64,000 nucleotides of DNA from Hyunsoonleella pacifica (GCF_004310335.1 NZ_SIRS01000002.1:248001-312000); one strand, 5' to 3'; counted from the stretch's first letter, positions 25,699 to 34,974 are shown. Numbers and translations: made by a program. Notes: generated by a model from the sequence alone, not told the origin.

Positions 25699-27660
25699 AT
25701 GGAACATAACTCAACATTCCCTGTAAAACTATCAGAACTCGATATGCTTCGTGATGAAGCGTCTTCTTACCTAAAAAGTGTACAATGGGAGCAAGGAGCT
25801 CGTGCTAAAAATAAAGATAAAGATGCTAAGGATGAATCTATTCTATTGTATTTATCCCGCGCTAATAATGGTTCGAGTGCAGCTTCAATTACATCTGTAT
25901 CTAAAACTATTTTAGCTCTTAAAAAGCGTTTGCTACCAGATTCTGTAGCGATTCCTATTTATTTGAATCGAACTTTATATGCGGTTCAAGAAGGCATTAC
26001 TTTGGGTATTTGGATTAAGGATAGTTATTACGATGCATCTGGATTATCGAGTTTAAACGAGAATAAATCTGCTTTAGATAGTAGTGGTAAACGCGAATTT
26101 GAAAGTAAAATGCATACCGCTACGGCTTTTATGCTATTTGCTCAGGCTTACAAAATTTTACACGATTTAAAGCCACATGCCTCAGATGACTTGAGTGTCA
26201 TGAAACAAAAGTTTGCGGGTATTCCTGAAGTATCTTTAATGTCTCCCATAAAAGGAATTTCCTGTAGTTTATTTTATTATGACAAATATTTGAGTCATCC
26301 AGAAATTATCAAATCAGATAAAGATGTTGTCGATTTTACGGTAGTTTATTTTGAAGCTTTAATTGATGAAATTCAATTACGTAAAAGCTCATTAGAATAT
26401 ACCGAAACTATTGAAGATAGGACGTATAAATTAGAAAATTCAGAATTTGCTGTTTCGGGTTGGAATAATGTATTTCAAGGGACTGCTAAAAGTGTAGAGT
26501 TTAATAAAATTCAGTTTGAACAAATTGTTGGTAACCGTGATGCAAAGCATTTTGCGCGAAGGTTAACCGAGCGCTTATTAAGCTACGATTTTATAGCTAA
26601 GAAAAACCCTTTTCAAGAATTAGGTGGTTTTATGCCTGTATTTATGGGCTATGGTATTCCAGGGACAGGGAAAAGTATGCTCATAGCTGCAATTGCTACG
26701 CGCTTAAAAGAGCACTGCGATACTTTAGATATACCATTTTTGTTTCATCCCATGCCGGATACGTTAATATCTACATTTCAAGGTGGTTCTGCAGAAAAAA
26801 TGGTAGAGTGGATGAAACCATTACAAGATCCTTCAAAATTAATTTTTGCACCTATTGATGATGCAGAAAATAATTTACAGGAACGTACTGCTCAAGGTGT
26901 TTCTGCCGGTGTAAAGGAAGTTATTGGTGTGTTTTTAAGATATACAGAAGGTGCTTATGCGGTAAATTATGGAAACAGCTCTATTGGTTTGTTTACCAAC
27001 CTCCCAGAGATGTTAGATAAAGCTGTGATTTCTCGTGTACAAGGACGTTTTAAAATTGATGGTGCCAGAACAGAGCATGATTTTTTAGATCAAGATCATC
27101 TGTGGTGGCGTAAAATTGATGATACTATGCCAGATTTTGTAAATATGCAAGGACCTGAAAGCTACAGGTATTTACAAGATCAAGGTTTGGCTAAAAATAT
27201 GGGAGATATATTAAGTAGTGTTGAAAAACCTACAGAGGAACGTGTGCATGCCGTTTATGATAAAATTGAAAAACAGTTTAAGACCAATCAGCATTTGTTT
27301 TATGCGAATTTATACAAGGAAATTCAGGCGATATTCCCGTTCTTTTCATCGCGCGATGTTCGTAATATTCAATCTGCTATTTCTTTACGCTTAACTGATT
27401 TTGATTTAGAAAAAGACTGGTTTGAGAATCCAGAAATCTATTTCAAACAGGAATACGATACTAAATATAATATGTTACAGGAGTTGATGAGAGCCAATAT
27501 GAAAGGCTTAGATTTTTCTGAAATTCGCCGTCAAGAAGTAGTGCGTTACTTAGATAATGTTGCAACTATCGCAGATACCGATTTTAAACGAAAAGTAGAT
27601 GCTAGAGTAAATCAGTTAAATATTGAAATGGAAGCGAGACAGCGGTTTGAAAATGATTAA
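25699..27660 (+). CDS. AAA+ ATPase of an uncharacterised cluster
   Basis: The protein has 653 residues. A ~290-residue N-terminal region of unknown fold precedes the ATPase. Walker A is GIPGTGKS (319-326). An aromatic pore-loop-like segment STFQGGSAEKM follows (~358-368). Walker B is KLIFAPIDDAEN (380-391). The sensor-1-like LFTNLPE (431-437) and arginines in VISRVQGRF (443-451) could supply the finger. The order and pore loop resemble the classical substrate-threading AAA clade, although Walker B is atypical (Pro before the acidic pair, DDAEN rather than DExD). It presumably remodels a partner encoded nearby, such as the coiled-coil protein. No membrane span is visible. Confidence 0.8.
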   Translation: MEHNSTFPVKLSELDMLRDEASSYLKSVQWEQGARAKNKDKDAKDESILLYLSRANNGSSAASITSVSKTILALKKRLLPDSVAIPIYLNRTLYAVQEGITLGIWIKDSYYDASGLSSLNENKSALDSSGKREFESKMHTATAFMLFAQAYKILHDLKPHASDDLSVMKQKFAGIPEVSLMSPIKGISCSLFYYDKYLSHPEIIKSDKDVVDFTVVYFEALIDEIQLRKSSLEYTETIEDRTYKLENSEFAVSGWNNVFQGTAKSVEFNKIQFEQIVGNRDAKHFARRLTERLLSYDFIAKKNPFQELGGFMPVFMGYGIPGTGKSMLIAAIATRLKEHCDTLDIPFLFHPMPDTLISTFQGGSAEKMVEWMKPLQDPSKLIFAPIDDAENNLQERTAQGVSAGVKEVIGVFLRYTEGAYAVNYGNSSIGLFTNLPEMLDKAVISRVQGRFKIDGARTEHDFLDQDHLWWRKIDDTMPDFVNMQGPESYRYLQDQGLAKNMGDILSSVEKPTEERVHAVYDKIEKQFKTNQHLFYANLYKEIQAIFPFFSSRDVRNIQSAISLRLTDFDLEKDWFENPEIYFKQEYDTKYNMLQELMRANMKGLDFSEIRRQEVVRYLDNVATIADTDFKRKVDARVNQLNIEMEARQRFEND

Positions 27661-27672
27661 AAGTAGTATATC

Positions 27673-28368
27673 ATGTTGAAAAATAAATTTATAAGGTTTT
27701 TAATAATCTTAAATGGAATACTTCTCCCAATAGTTATTGGATTTATTATTTATGCTTTTGTCGATGATTTTTTAAGGCAAAGTCAATATAAATCAAATGA
27801 TAATATATTTAAAGCTGACTACGAAGAAGAGCAAAAAGACTACTCGATTGCCAATAATGGTCCCCAGAAATTGTATAACTCAGATATTTGGTATATAATC
27901 TTTTATAGATATTATGATGACGATGATGAATTTAAGTATTATGGCAATAATGACTTTCCAAAAGATATATTAAATATAGTTTTTCTTGACAAGGAATTAA
28001 ATGTAAAAAGAACACTTTTAAACAGAGAATCTTTAATTATTAACGTAAGTGCTCCCAATAAATATTCTGAAGAGAATCGATTAGGGAAGTTAAAGGAAAT
28101 GATTTTTTATTTAGTTGTCGAGGAAGACACGAATTCTAACGGTTATTTAGATAGGAAAGATTTTAGTTGTCTATTTGCCTCAGATTTAGATGGAAACAAT
28201 TTTAGAAGGATAATAGAGAAAGATGTCAATGGGTATAGATTTATCAATGAAAACTTAATTTCGGTTGCTTATATGGAAAATGGAAAAATCAAATATGGCG
28301 TTTATGATTTCCTTAATAATGAGTTTAAGGATTCGAAATCATTAAATGAAATTATAAACAAGTATTAA
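27673..28368 (+). CDS. membrane-anchored protein with one EF-hand-like loop
   Basis: The protein has 231 residues and starts 12 bases after the AAA+ gene. One membrane helix at ~9-30 (FLIILNGILLPIVIGFIIYAF) anchors a soluble domain outside the cytoplasm. At ~154-165 it carries DTNSNGYLDRKD, a calcium-binding loop pattern (D-x-N-x-N-G-x-L-D-x-x-D) with Asp instead of Glu in the last place. The rest is beta-rich without a known motif. It could report on external calcium or simply be calcium-stabilised. Its tight spacing suggests that it is translated with the ATPase. Confidence 0.65.
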   Translation: MLKNKFIRFLIILNGILLPIVIGFIIYAFVDDFLRQSQYKSNDNIFKADYEEEQKDYSIANNGPQKLYNSDIWYIIFYRYYDDDDEFKYYGNNDFPKDILNIVFLDKELNVKRTLLNRESLIINVSAPNKYSEENRLGKLKEMIFYLVVEEDTNSNGYLDRKDFSCLFASDLDGNNFRRIIEKDVNGYRFINENLISVAYMENGKIKYGVYDFLNNEFKDSKSLNEIINKY

Positions 28369-28379
28369 AAATTTGATTT

Positions 28380-28964
28380 ATGGGAGTTGAAAAAGTCAAA
28401 AATATCGAGAGTACATTACTTTCTGATAACTATTACATTCTAAATAAAGTCACTTTTGACTACATGATGAAAAGCGGTGTGTGGGTAAACCAAATGCGTG
28501 AGGTATATGATAGAGGAGATGGAGCTGGAATTCTCTTGTATAATAGAGAGAAGAAAACTGTAATACTTACTAAACAATTTAGAATGCCAACTTACTTAAA
28601 TGATAATAAAGATGGGATGTTGGTAGAAATAGCTGCAGGAATGCTGGATAAAGATAATCCAGAAGCGTGTATTATAAGAGAAACCGGAGAGGAAACAGGG
28701 TATTGCTTAAAGAAAGTAAAAAAAATATATGAGGCATACTCATCTCCAGGAGTAATGACCGAAAAAATGCACTTTTTCATTGGAGAGTATACCGATGCCA
28801 TGAAAGTAGGCGAAGGCGGTGGATTGGACAGTGAAGCTGAAGATATAGAGGTATTGGAAATGCCTTTTGAAAAAGCTATTGATATGCTGAATAATGGAGA
28901 AATTGTAGATACTCGAACAATTGTGTTATTGCAGTATGCTATCATTCATAAATTGCTAGATTAA
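28380..28964 (+). CDS. nudK: Nudix hydrolase, NudK (GDP-mannose pyrophosphatase) type
   Basis: The protein has 194 residues. The Nudix box is GMLDKDNPEACIIRETGEETGY, with the two-residue-longer spacing between Gly and the first Glu that I associate with E. coli NudK (191 residues). The upstream KQFRMPTY and downstream YSSPGVMTEKMHFFIGEY are also family landmarks. It splits GDP-mannose or related sugar nucleotides. It is 11 bases after the EF-hand-like gene, so it is co-transcribed with the AAA+ cluster; whether it belongs to the system functionally is unclear. Confidence 0.85.
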   Translation: MGVEKVKNIESTLLSDNYYILNKVTFDYMMKSGVWVNQMREVYDRGDGAGILLYNREKKTVILTKQFRMPTYLNDNKDGMLVEIAAGMLDKDNPEACIIRETGEETGYCLKKVKKIYEAYSSPGVMTEKMHFFIGEYTDAMKVGEGGGLDSEAEDIEVLEMPFEKAIDMLNNGEIVDTRTIVLLQYAIIHKLLD

Positions 28965-28969
28965 ATGTT

Positions 28970-29048
28970 GTCATTCCTGCGAAAGCAGGAATCTATAAAT
29001 CTAAAAGAAAATAAAAATTAACAAGATTCCTGCTTTCGCAGGAATGAC
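28970..29048. repeat. 79-base inverted-repeat element (perfect 25-base arms)
   Basis: The arms at 28970-28994 and 29024-29048 are perfect reverse complements, separated by 29 bases. Each arm also contains CCTGCGAAAGCAGG, a five-pair hairpin with a GAAA loop. It could fold as one long hairpin or as two small ones. It begins 5 bases after the nudK stop and its right arm ends at the start of the next gene. It looks like a small non-autonomous mobile element or REP-like sequence; its GC content is above the background. Confidence 0.75.
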
Positions 29049-29052
29049 AGAA

Positions 29053-30288
29053 ATGGACAAACTAAAACAAGCAAATCTATACAGAAGTGAACTTATCCTA
29101 GTAAGTGGGAAGTTAGTAGAGCGTTACAATAAATGCTTGGTAAAACTTGGGTTTACCAAAACAAATCTAAAAACGTTTTATATTGACGGTATAGGTTGGA
29201 GTCCCGAAGTGGCTGAAGAGAAAGCTGATACTAATTATTTAAATAATGGGGAGGCAAACCCTCATGGTATTATCATTTCTCCACTTCAAAAAGGAAAACC
29301 AGTGTATTTACCCTTTCATACGTTTGATAGGGATATAATGAAATACATTTTTAAAATTCATGGTGCTAAGATTAAAGACATTACTAGAGATTCTGCTATT
29401 TGCTTGGATTTCGATCAAAACATTGATGCTTTTTACGAACCATTAGATGTGTTAAAGTATAATGAAATTAGGATTAAATTTCATTTAATTGATAACCTTG
29501 ATAAGGTAAAAGAGGAGCAACTAAAGCTAGTTGAGGAATTTAAGAGGGGAAACAATTTTATTAGCGAAACCATGCACCAAAAGTTATTGGATTCAGCTGA
29601 AGCTTATGGCGATTTGCGTGACAGAGATTTAGATTTACACGAATTACAGTATACTACAGATTCCTTTTATACAAGAGCTTTTGGAGGTGTTTATTTATTA
29701 AGAGATTTTATTGTGCCAATTGTAATATTTGAAGATAAAGCATGGCACAAAGAAGCTATAAAGGATACAGCCCATGATATTTTGATATTTCATATTAATC
29801 AACCTGAATTGATGGATAAGTTGAGAAGCCACTCCATTGTAGATTATAATTTAGAAGCAGATGTTAAAAAGGATAGGTATATCAGGATTAAGAAGTTTGA
29901 GCTATTTCAATATCTAAAAAAAACACAACATCCAGTTCAAGAGATATTGGAAAACCCTATATTATTTAAAAGTTATTTGAATAAATTGGATATCAAATCT
30001 CGAAAAAAAGTGATGAGTGTAGAACGCTATTTGGAAAAGATTGAAACTAGTAATCAATTTAAAATAGCAGATGTTATTGATGACTCATTATTTTTTGCAT
30101 TACATAAACCGCATTCATCATTAGAGCCTAAACATCAAGATTTAATATGGAAACTTTTGGTAAATATTGCACCAAAAGATGTGTTATTTTGGTATTGGTA
30201 CGATAAACCAGATTTTTATGAAAAGTTTACAACTTGGGATGATTCCTTTAAAGATTGGGTTGTAGCAACTATTAGTAACAATATTTAA
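29053..30288 (+). CDS. unrecognised soluble protein of the AAA+ cluster
   Basis: The protein has 411 residues from ATG 29053. An in-frame ATG at 29044 lies inside the right arm of the inverted repeat, so I prefer the second one. No signal peptide or membrane span is seen. The sequence is charged alpha/beta; Trp/Tyr-rich strings stand near the end (DVLFWYWYDKPDFYEKF). I recall no motif that fits, and it may belong to a Bacteroidota-specific DUF family. It keeps the same strand as the ATPase and lies 88 bases after nudK, with the repeat in between. Confidence 0.65.
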   Translation: MDKLKQANLYRSELILVSGKLVERYNKCLVKLGFTKTNLKTFYIDGIGWSPEVAEEKADTNYLNNGEANPHGIIISPLQKGKPVYLPFHTFDRDIMKYIFKIHGAKIKDITRDSAICLDFDQNIDAFYEPLDVLKYNEIRIKFHLIDNLDKVKEEQLKLVEEFKRGNNFISETMHQKLLDSAEAYGDLRDRDLDLHELQYTTDSFYTRAFGGVYLLRDFIVPIVIFEDKAWHKEAIKDTAHDILIFHINQPELMDKLRSHSIVDYNLEADVKKDRYIRIKKFELFQYLKKTQHPVQEILENPILFKSYLNKLDIKSRKKVMSVERYLEKIETSNQFKIADVIDDSLFFALHKPHSSLEPKHQDLIWKLLVNIAPKDVLFWYWYDKPDFYEKFTTWDDSFKDWVVATISNNI

Positions 30289-30327
30289 GTTTTTTAGACT
30301 AATTTTATAGAACAAACTTTTAACGTT

Positions 30328-30858
30328 ATGGGACTAGATTTAGTAATTTTTATTGCCGCTATTTTATTAGGGGTTTTTGTGTATTGGAGAGAGTCTCAAC
30401 GTAATACACTGTATCGTTTTTTTAATAAAATTTTTAATAGTAAGGAGTTGCAGATGAAACCTGAAAATAAAAAAGGTTTTATCTATAAACAAACATTTTT
30501 ACCGCGAATGGTTTATGTGGTAGGTTTTTTATTATTGATAGGATTAATAATTCAATTTTTATCTCCAATTTCAATATTTACAAGTTATTATGGCATCTCG
30601 GCATTTGCATCTATTTCAGTAGGTATACTAATAGGTACTTATGTGGCAAATTTTGTGTTAAAATCAGGAAAGATTATTGAGGAAAAAGGAGATTCTCTTG
30701 AAGGTATGGTTCAAGACACTATAGAAAAAGGAAAAGATCTCATTGAAGATTTAAAAACTAAAGAAGCTGAGGAATTAATAGAACATCCTGAAGAAGCATC
30801 CCAAAAAGAAACCAAGAGTGCTAGGGATAGATTAAAAGACAAAGGTTATTTAAAGTAG
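30328..30858 (+). CDS. membrane protein with three hydrophobic helices and acidic tail
   Basis: The protein has 176 residues. An N-terminal hydrophobic helix (~4-20) is followed by a basic loop, then two more helices (~59-80 and ~86-112) and a charged, helical C-terminal tail (GKIIEEKGDSLEGMVQ ... RDRLKDKGYLK). No family is recognised. It lies 39 bases after the preceding cluster gene. It could anchor the soluble cluster proteins to the membrane, but that is only position-based. Confidence 0.65.
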   Translation: MGLDLVIFIAAILLGVFVYWRESQRNTLYRFFNKIFNSKELQMKPENKKGFIYKQTFLPRMVYVVGFLLLIGLIIQFLSPISIFTSYYGISAFASISVGILIGTYVANFVLKSGKIIEEKGDSLEGMVQDTIEKGKDLIEDLKTKEAEELIEHPEEASQKETKSARDRLKDKGYLK

Positions 30859-30909
30859 GTAGTATTCAGTTAACAGCACATAGCAAAAAGAGAAAGTTTA
30901 AACTATAAA

Positions 30910-30965
30910 TACAGTTGCTCTCGCTGTGAGTTTCCTCCCCCTTGGGAGGGTTAAGGAGGGCTTTT
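30910..30965 (+). repeat. GC-rich intergenic hairpin (CCTCCC..GGGAGG type)
   Basis: CCTCCCCCTTGGGAGGG (30932-30948) followed by TTAAGGAGGGC, similar to the string at 19263-19290. It stands just before the next start codon. Confidence 0.45.
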
Positions 30966-30969
30966 TATT

Positions 30970-32664
30970 ATGATAAAAAATTATTGGAATAAGGGCGGGA
31001 AACAAAAAGTAATTGTCATTATTGTTAGTTTAATAGTGCTTGTGGCATTATTTGTACTTCGGGATGATTATCAACCTGCACTACTATTTATTAGAAAATT
31101 TATTTCTGTTATTTTATTAAGTAGCCTAGTGCTATTTTTTGGATTACGAAAATTTAGAAAGTCAGCAAGTACAGGTGGACGTCTAGGAATTCTTGCAGTT
31201 TTAGTACTGTTCTTTGGTCTTTTGTATATTGTTGGATGGCATTTTAGGATGTATGATTACATGAAGACGTATAATGTTTTTAATCATTTAAATAAAGTTG
31301 AAATTAATGAGTTGCCATTAACTCAAAATGAGCGTATTCAACCTTTAAGAAATGTGTTTTCTATGGCCAATGAAAGCGTTGGGGAAACTAAAGATGTGTC
31401 ACTGCCTCACTTGGTTAGAATTGGAAGTGAAAACAAGTGGACGATGGCTATACAACCCACTGAAAAATATGTTTGGCAAGGGATGACTGATAATACTGAG
31501 GAGGTATTTGCAGTGTCTAGTACAACACCATTCCCAAGATTTTCAAGTGAAAATAGAATCCCAGTAACTTTTTCCATTGGAGAATCTCTAAAATTTAGCA
31601 GAAACACATATAATGCCGTAGTGCAACGTTTTAACTTTTTTCAATTGTTTACACTGGAACCAAGTGATACCTATTATATGAAAAATGACAAAGGAGCTTG
31701 GGTTCAAGTAGTAAGTTTAATAAAATGGAAGGGATTTTTATTTCCTTATCCAACTTTTGGAGGTGTTATGCTAATTGACAATGGCGAACATGATTTTAAT
31801 GACTATATGGAACGTATTCTGATAGGAAAAGGTACTTATGTAAGTCCAGAAAACATGAAAAACCACAGTTACCTTACACGACAAAACACCTTAGCTGAAA
31901 AAGTATCAAGATTACAAGCAGAATCTCTTAAGTTTTTAGGAGGTTTCAGTGATCCTCTACCATGGAATATGGAAACTGCAGTAAAAATTCCTGAAATGCC
32001 CAAAGACCAAAACCAACAACCTTATGTTACTGATTTTGATTTTTCTGAGACAGGAGAGGAGGCTTACAGTGGTTTATATCATTGGTTTGGTTTAGAACCA
32101 GTGGGAGATGAGCGTACTAGTTTGAGCTTTAGTGTATTTGTACCCGCAGATGGAACAGATAAATTATATTATTATAATCATGCGGCTAAAAAACAAGGCT
32201 ATGCAGGAGTTTCTGCTATGCCACTAAAAGTAAAGGAATCTCGTAAGGAATATGATTGGACAGCTAATACACCAGTGGAGTTTAGGCCATATATTAAGAA
32301 TATAGCAGGAAAGAAACGTATGTTTTTTATGGGTACTGTATCTTCCATTAGTGATAAAAATGCACAACAATTTGATGGTGCAGCTACACCAGATTTAGTG
32401 TTGATTGATAGTGAATATCGTGATGTGGTATGGATAGACGTTAAGCACCCCAGTAAATGGGATAAGACAGTGTATAATCAGCTAAATGAAGCCTGGAGGT
32501 CTAGCGAAGGCATTGGTTATTATTTTGCAGAGGATACAAGAACTATAGATATACTACAGCAAACTATTGATTCTACCAAAACTATTCCAATAGTAAATAA
32601 AAATACAGAGGAAATTGAACGACTTCAACGACAGATAGATTCATTAAAAGCAAATTCTAATTAG
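30970..32664 (+). CDS. membrane protein with large extracytoplasmic domain, last gene of the AAA+ cluster
   Basis: The protein has 564 residues. Three membrane helices are packed in the first ~90 residues (~14-32, 41-58, 68-89). A large soluble domain (~95-540) follows; its beta-rich sequence carries PYPTFGGVMLIDNG and WIDVKHPSKWDKTVYNQL, and no known family comes to mind. The last ~25 residues form a short coiled coil (EEIERLQRQIDSLKAN). With an odd number of spans, the large domain should face the periplasm. Its position makes it the likely envelope component of the cluster. Confidence 0.65.
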   Translation: MIKNYWNKGGKQKVIVIIVSLIVLVALFVLRDDYQPALLFIRKFISVILLSSLVLFFGLRKFRKSASTGGRLGILAVLVLFFGLLYIVGWHFRMYDYMKTYNVFNHLNKVEINELPLTQNERIQPLRNVFSMANESVGETKDVSLPHLVRIGSENKWTMAIQPTEKYVWQGMTDNTEEVFAVSSTTPFPRFSSENRIPVTFSIGESLKFSRNTYNAVVQRFNFFQLFTLEPSDTYYMKNDKGAWVQVVSLIKWKGFLFPYPTFGGVMLIDNGEHDFNDYMERILIGKGTYVSPENMKNHSYLTRQNTLAEKVSRLQAESLKFLGGFSDPLPWNMETAVKIPEMPKDQNQQPYVTDFDFSETGEEAYSGLYHWFGLEPVGDERTSLSFSVFVPADGTDKLYYYNHAAKKQGYAGVSAMPLKVKESRKEYDWTANTPVEFRPYIKNIAGKKRMFFMGTVSSISDKNAQQFDGAATPDLVLIDSEYRDVVWIDVKHPSKWDKTVYNQLNEAWRSSEGIGYYFAEDTRTIDILQQTIDSTKTIPIVNKNTEEIERLQRQIDSLKANSN

Positions 32665-32684
32665 TTAATTTATGCTTTCTTTCT

Positions 32685-33452
32685 ATGAAGATATCTGAGT
32701 TTAAATTCTTAGGAGTTAATCTCTATGAACGATATAGATATTCAGAGGAGAAACTAGAGTTCAATACAGAAAGCACACCTTGTGAAGATATTGGTTTATA
32801 TATTATAGGTGAATACCCGAGGTTAAAGTATAATAATGTAAAGATATCAAGTAAATATGAATGGAAAAAAATACTTCATGAAACAATTTGCTTATCAATT
32901 CTTAACTTAATCAATACTCAAAAAATTCATGTAACCTTATTTAAAGGCAAAAAAGCATACTTCTTTAATATTTTTAAATTTAATTTCAAAGATTATTCTT
33001 TAAAGGTTAATGTTACATTCGATAAAGAAAAAGATCTACTTTCAAGAGATATTATCAATGCTATACGAGAAGCAGAAGTAATATATGATAGAAAAACTGA
33101 TATTTATTTTGTAATTCGTTTATTAATAAACAAATATTTAGGAGAGAATGGAGAATATAATAAACCTGCAAAGCAGTTTCTTATTAGAAACTTAAAAAAT
33201 TATTCAAAAACATTTAACTGGATTTCTATACATGAGCAAAAGAAGTTGTTAGGTATTTATAAAGATTACCAAGTTAATTTAAATGAAATTTATATTCCTA
33301 GAATAAAAATGCAACACAAAAATTTAAAGAATCAATATTCTAGATTAAGAAATTCAGATATGATTTATTGGTATTTTTCTGAAAATATAAAAAAGCAAAT
33401 TAACAAAGAATTAAAGAGGCGTGAACCTAATACTGATTCTGATTTTGATTAA
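32685..33452 (+). CDS. hypothetical protein
   Basis: The protein has 255 residues, is Lys/Asn/Tyr/Ile-rich and even more AT-rich than its surroundings. No signal peptide, span or known motif is visible. It is alpha/beta in the first half and strongly basic and helical near the end. It follows the cluster's last membrane gene by 20 bases, so it may be transcribed with it. The base bias hints at a recently acquired or fast-evolving gene. The function is unknown. Confidence 0.6.
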   Translation: MKISEFKFLGVNLYERYRYSEEKLEFNTESTPCEDIGLYIIGEYPRLKYNNVKISSKYEWKKILHETICLSILNLINTQKIHVTLFKGKKAYFFNIFKFNFKDYSLKVNVTFDKEKDLLSRDIINAIREAEVIYDRKTDIYFVIRLLINKYLGENGEYNKPAKQFLIRNLKNYSKTFNWISIHEQKKLLGIYKDYQVNLNEIYIPRIKMQHKNLKNQYSRLRNSDMIYWYFSENIKKQINKELKRREPNTDSDFD

Positions 33453-33526
33453 TGTATTAAGACTTAATTTGAGATAACCTTACTGTAACAATTGCTTAAA
33501 AATATATACTTATAAATAAAGCAATT

Positions 33527-34024
33527 ATGTTTGGTTATATGGGTTTTGGAATGCAAGTTCACGTTTATAAAAAACGTGCTAGAAAACCTTTTTCTAAAAG
33601 AAGTAAAATTGTAGCTTTCGTACCTCTACATACCAATTTTAGGGTCTTTAAGTTAAGAAAGCGAGCTTCAGAAAATCTTAAAATTAACGGCATAGTCCTG
33701 ATACTAGCAGTTTTGATAAGTCTATTTTTAATTTTTAGTTTTGTTAATACTGTAAAACGGTATACAGCTTCTCATTACTTAGAGGTACAAACAAAAGTAC
33801 AAGAAAGTGATTTAGTCGCTTTTAATTTTTTGATAAATTCTGGTATATCAAGACTAAAACAAGATAATGCTATAGGAGCATACTCTGAATTTAAACTTGC
33901 CTATCAAATAAATTCTAACAATAAAGAATTATTTCAATTATTAACAGAAACACTCAGTACGCTTTGTACCGATGATGTAAAATATTGTGATGAATTAGAC
34001 GACTTATTAAACCAGCAGTTTTAA
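33527..34024 (+). CDS. hypothetical single-span membrane protein
   Basis: The protein has 165 residues. A very basic N-terminus (KKRARKPFSKRSK, ~15-27) faces the cytoplasm. One membrane helix lies at ~53-72, then an outside helical part whose pattern (DLVAFNFLINSG ... AIGAYSEFKLAYQINSN) resembles one TPR-like pair. It ends 4 bases into the convergent MarR-GNAT gene. The family is not recognised. Confidence 0.55.
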   Translation: MFGYMGFGMQVHVYKKRARKPFSKRSKIVAFVPLHTNFRVFKLRKRASENLKINGIVLILAVLISLFLIFSFVNTVKRYTASHYLEVQTKVQESDLVAFNFLINSGISRLKQDNAIGAYSEFKLAYQINSNNKELFQLLTETLSTLCTDDVKYCDELDDLLNQQF

Positions 34025-34974
34025 AAAACAATTTCCATTTTGATATCACTTCTTTGGTAAGGACTGTTGGGTTCAACTAGAATTTCTACAAAACCGAATT
34101 TCCTGTATATATAGATTGCATTTTCCAGTTTTGTATTAGAGTATAGTACCAGATTTTTTAAACCTAGTTGTTTTGCAAAATCTAAACAAAATTGCATCAA
34201 TTTTTGTCCTATTTTTTTTCCTCTGTGCTTTGGGGAAACTGCCATTTTTGTTAGTTCAAATGTATTTTGGTCGTGTAAAGGCATTAAAGCAACTGTTCCC
34301 ACAATAACGTTGTTTAGTTTAGCAAAGAATATATGACCTCCTTTGCCTATAATATATTTATCAGGGCGACTTAATACTTCTTCATCGAAAGGTTCAACAT
34401 AAAAATAGGTTCGCAACCATTCCACATTCAAATCATAAAAAGCATTTCTTTCTTCATCGGTATTTTGATACGTTGATATTTTGATTGTATGATTATTTAC
34501 ATCTACATTATCTATAACGCTTTTACTAAATGAAGAAGTCTTTAATTTAAACTCTAAACTATTGAGATGAGAAATTAAAGATGTAGATGTTTCTGTAGTA
34601 AATTCTTTTATTACTGTATCAATAGTTTTCCATATAGGCTGTAATTGAAGTAAAAGTGTATGTCCTTTTTTAGATAAGTAAATAATTTTTTTACGCTTAT
34701 CCTTATCGTCAATATCAAAATATATTAATTTCTTTTTAGTCAATTTGTTAATAGATTGAGTGATAGCTGGTTGTGTTAATCCAACAGCATTGTAAATTTC
34801 AGTATTTGTAATACCTTTTTTTTGGCTTATTAGTTTAAATACAGGAAATAGATAAGGGTCAAAGTCAGTATCAAAATGATTATATACCAATTGAGTCTCT
34901 TTCATTAAATAATCACTAATACGTTTTAATCGAGATCCTATGCCTAATTCTCCAAAACCTTGTAATGCATCCAT
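34021..34974 (-). CDS. MarR-type regulator fused to a GNAT acetyltransferase
   Basis: The protein has 317 residues. The N-terminal ~150 form a MarR winged helix (ITNTEIYNAVGLTQPAITQSINKL, wing DIDDKDKRKKIIYLSKKG). The C-terminal ~150 are a GNAT domain with the acetyl-CoA loop MAVSPKHRGKKIGQKLM. This two-part layout is a known family of bifunctional proteins in bacteria; the acetyl acceptor is not known. The ~60 bases before the start are rich in ATATA-like inverted strings and may contain its own operator. Confidence 0.88.
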   Translation of the reverse strand: MDALQGFGELGIGSRLKRISDYLMKETQLVYNHFDTDFDPYLFPVFKLISQKKGITNTEIYNAVGLTQPAITQSINKLTKKKLIYFDIDDKDKRKKIIYLSKKGHTLLLQLQPIWKTIDTVIKEFTTETSTSLISHLNSLEFKLKTSSFSKSVIDNVDVNNHTIKISTYQNTDEERNAFYDLNVEWLRTYFYVEPFDEEVLSRPDKYIIGKGGHIFFAKLNNVIVGTVALMPLHDQNTFELTKMAVSPKHRGKKIGQKLMQFCLDFAKQLGLKNLVLYSNTKLENAIYIYRKFGFVEILVEPNSPYQRSDIKMEIVF

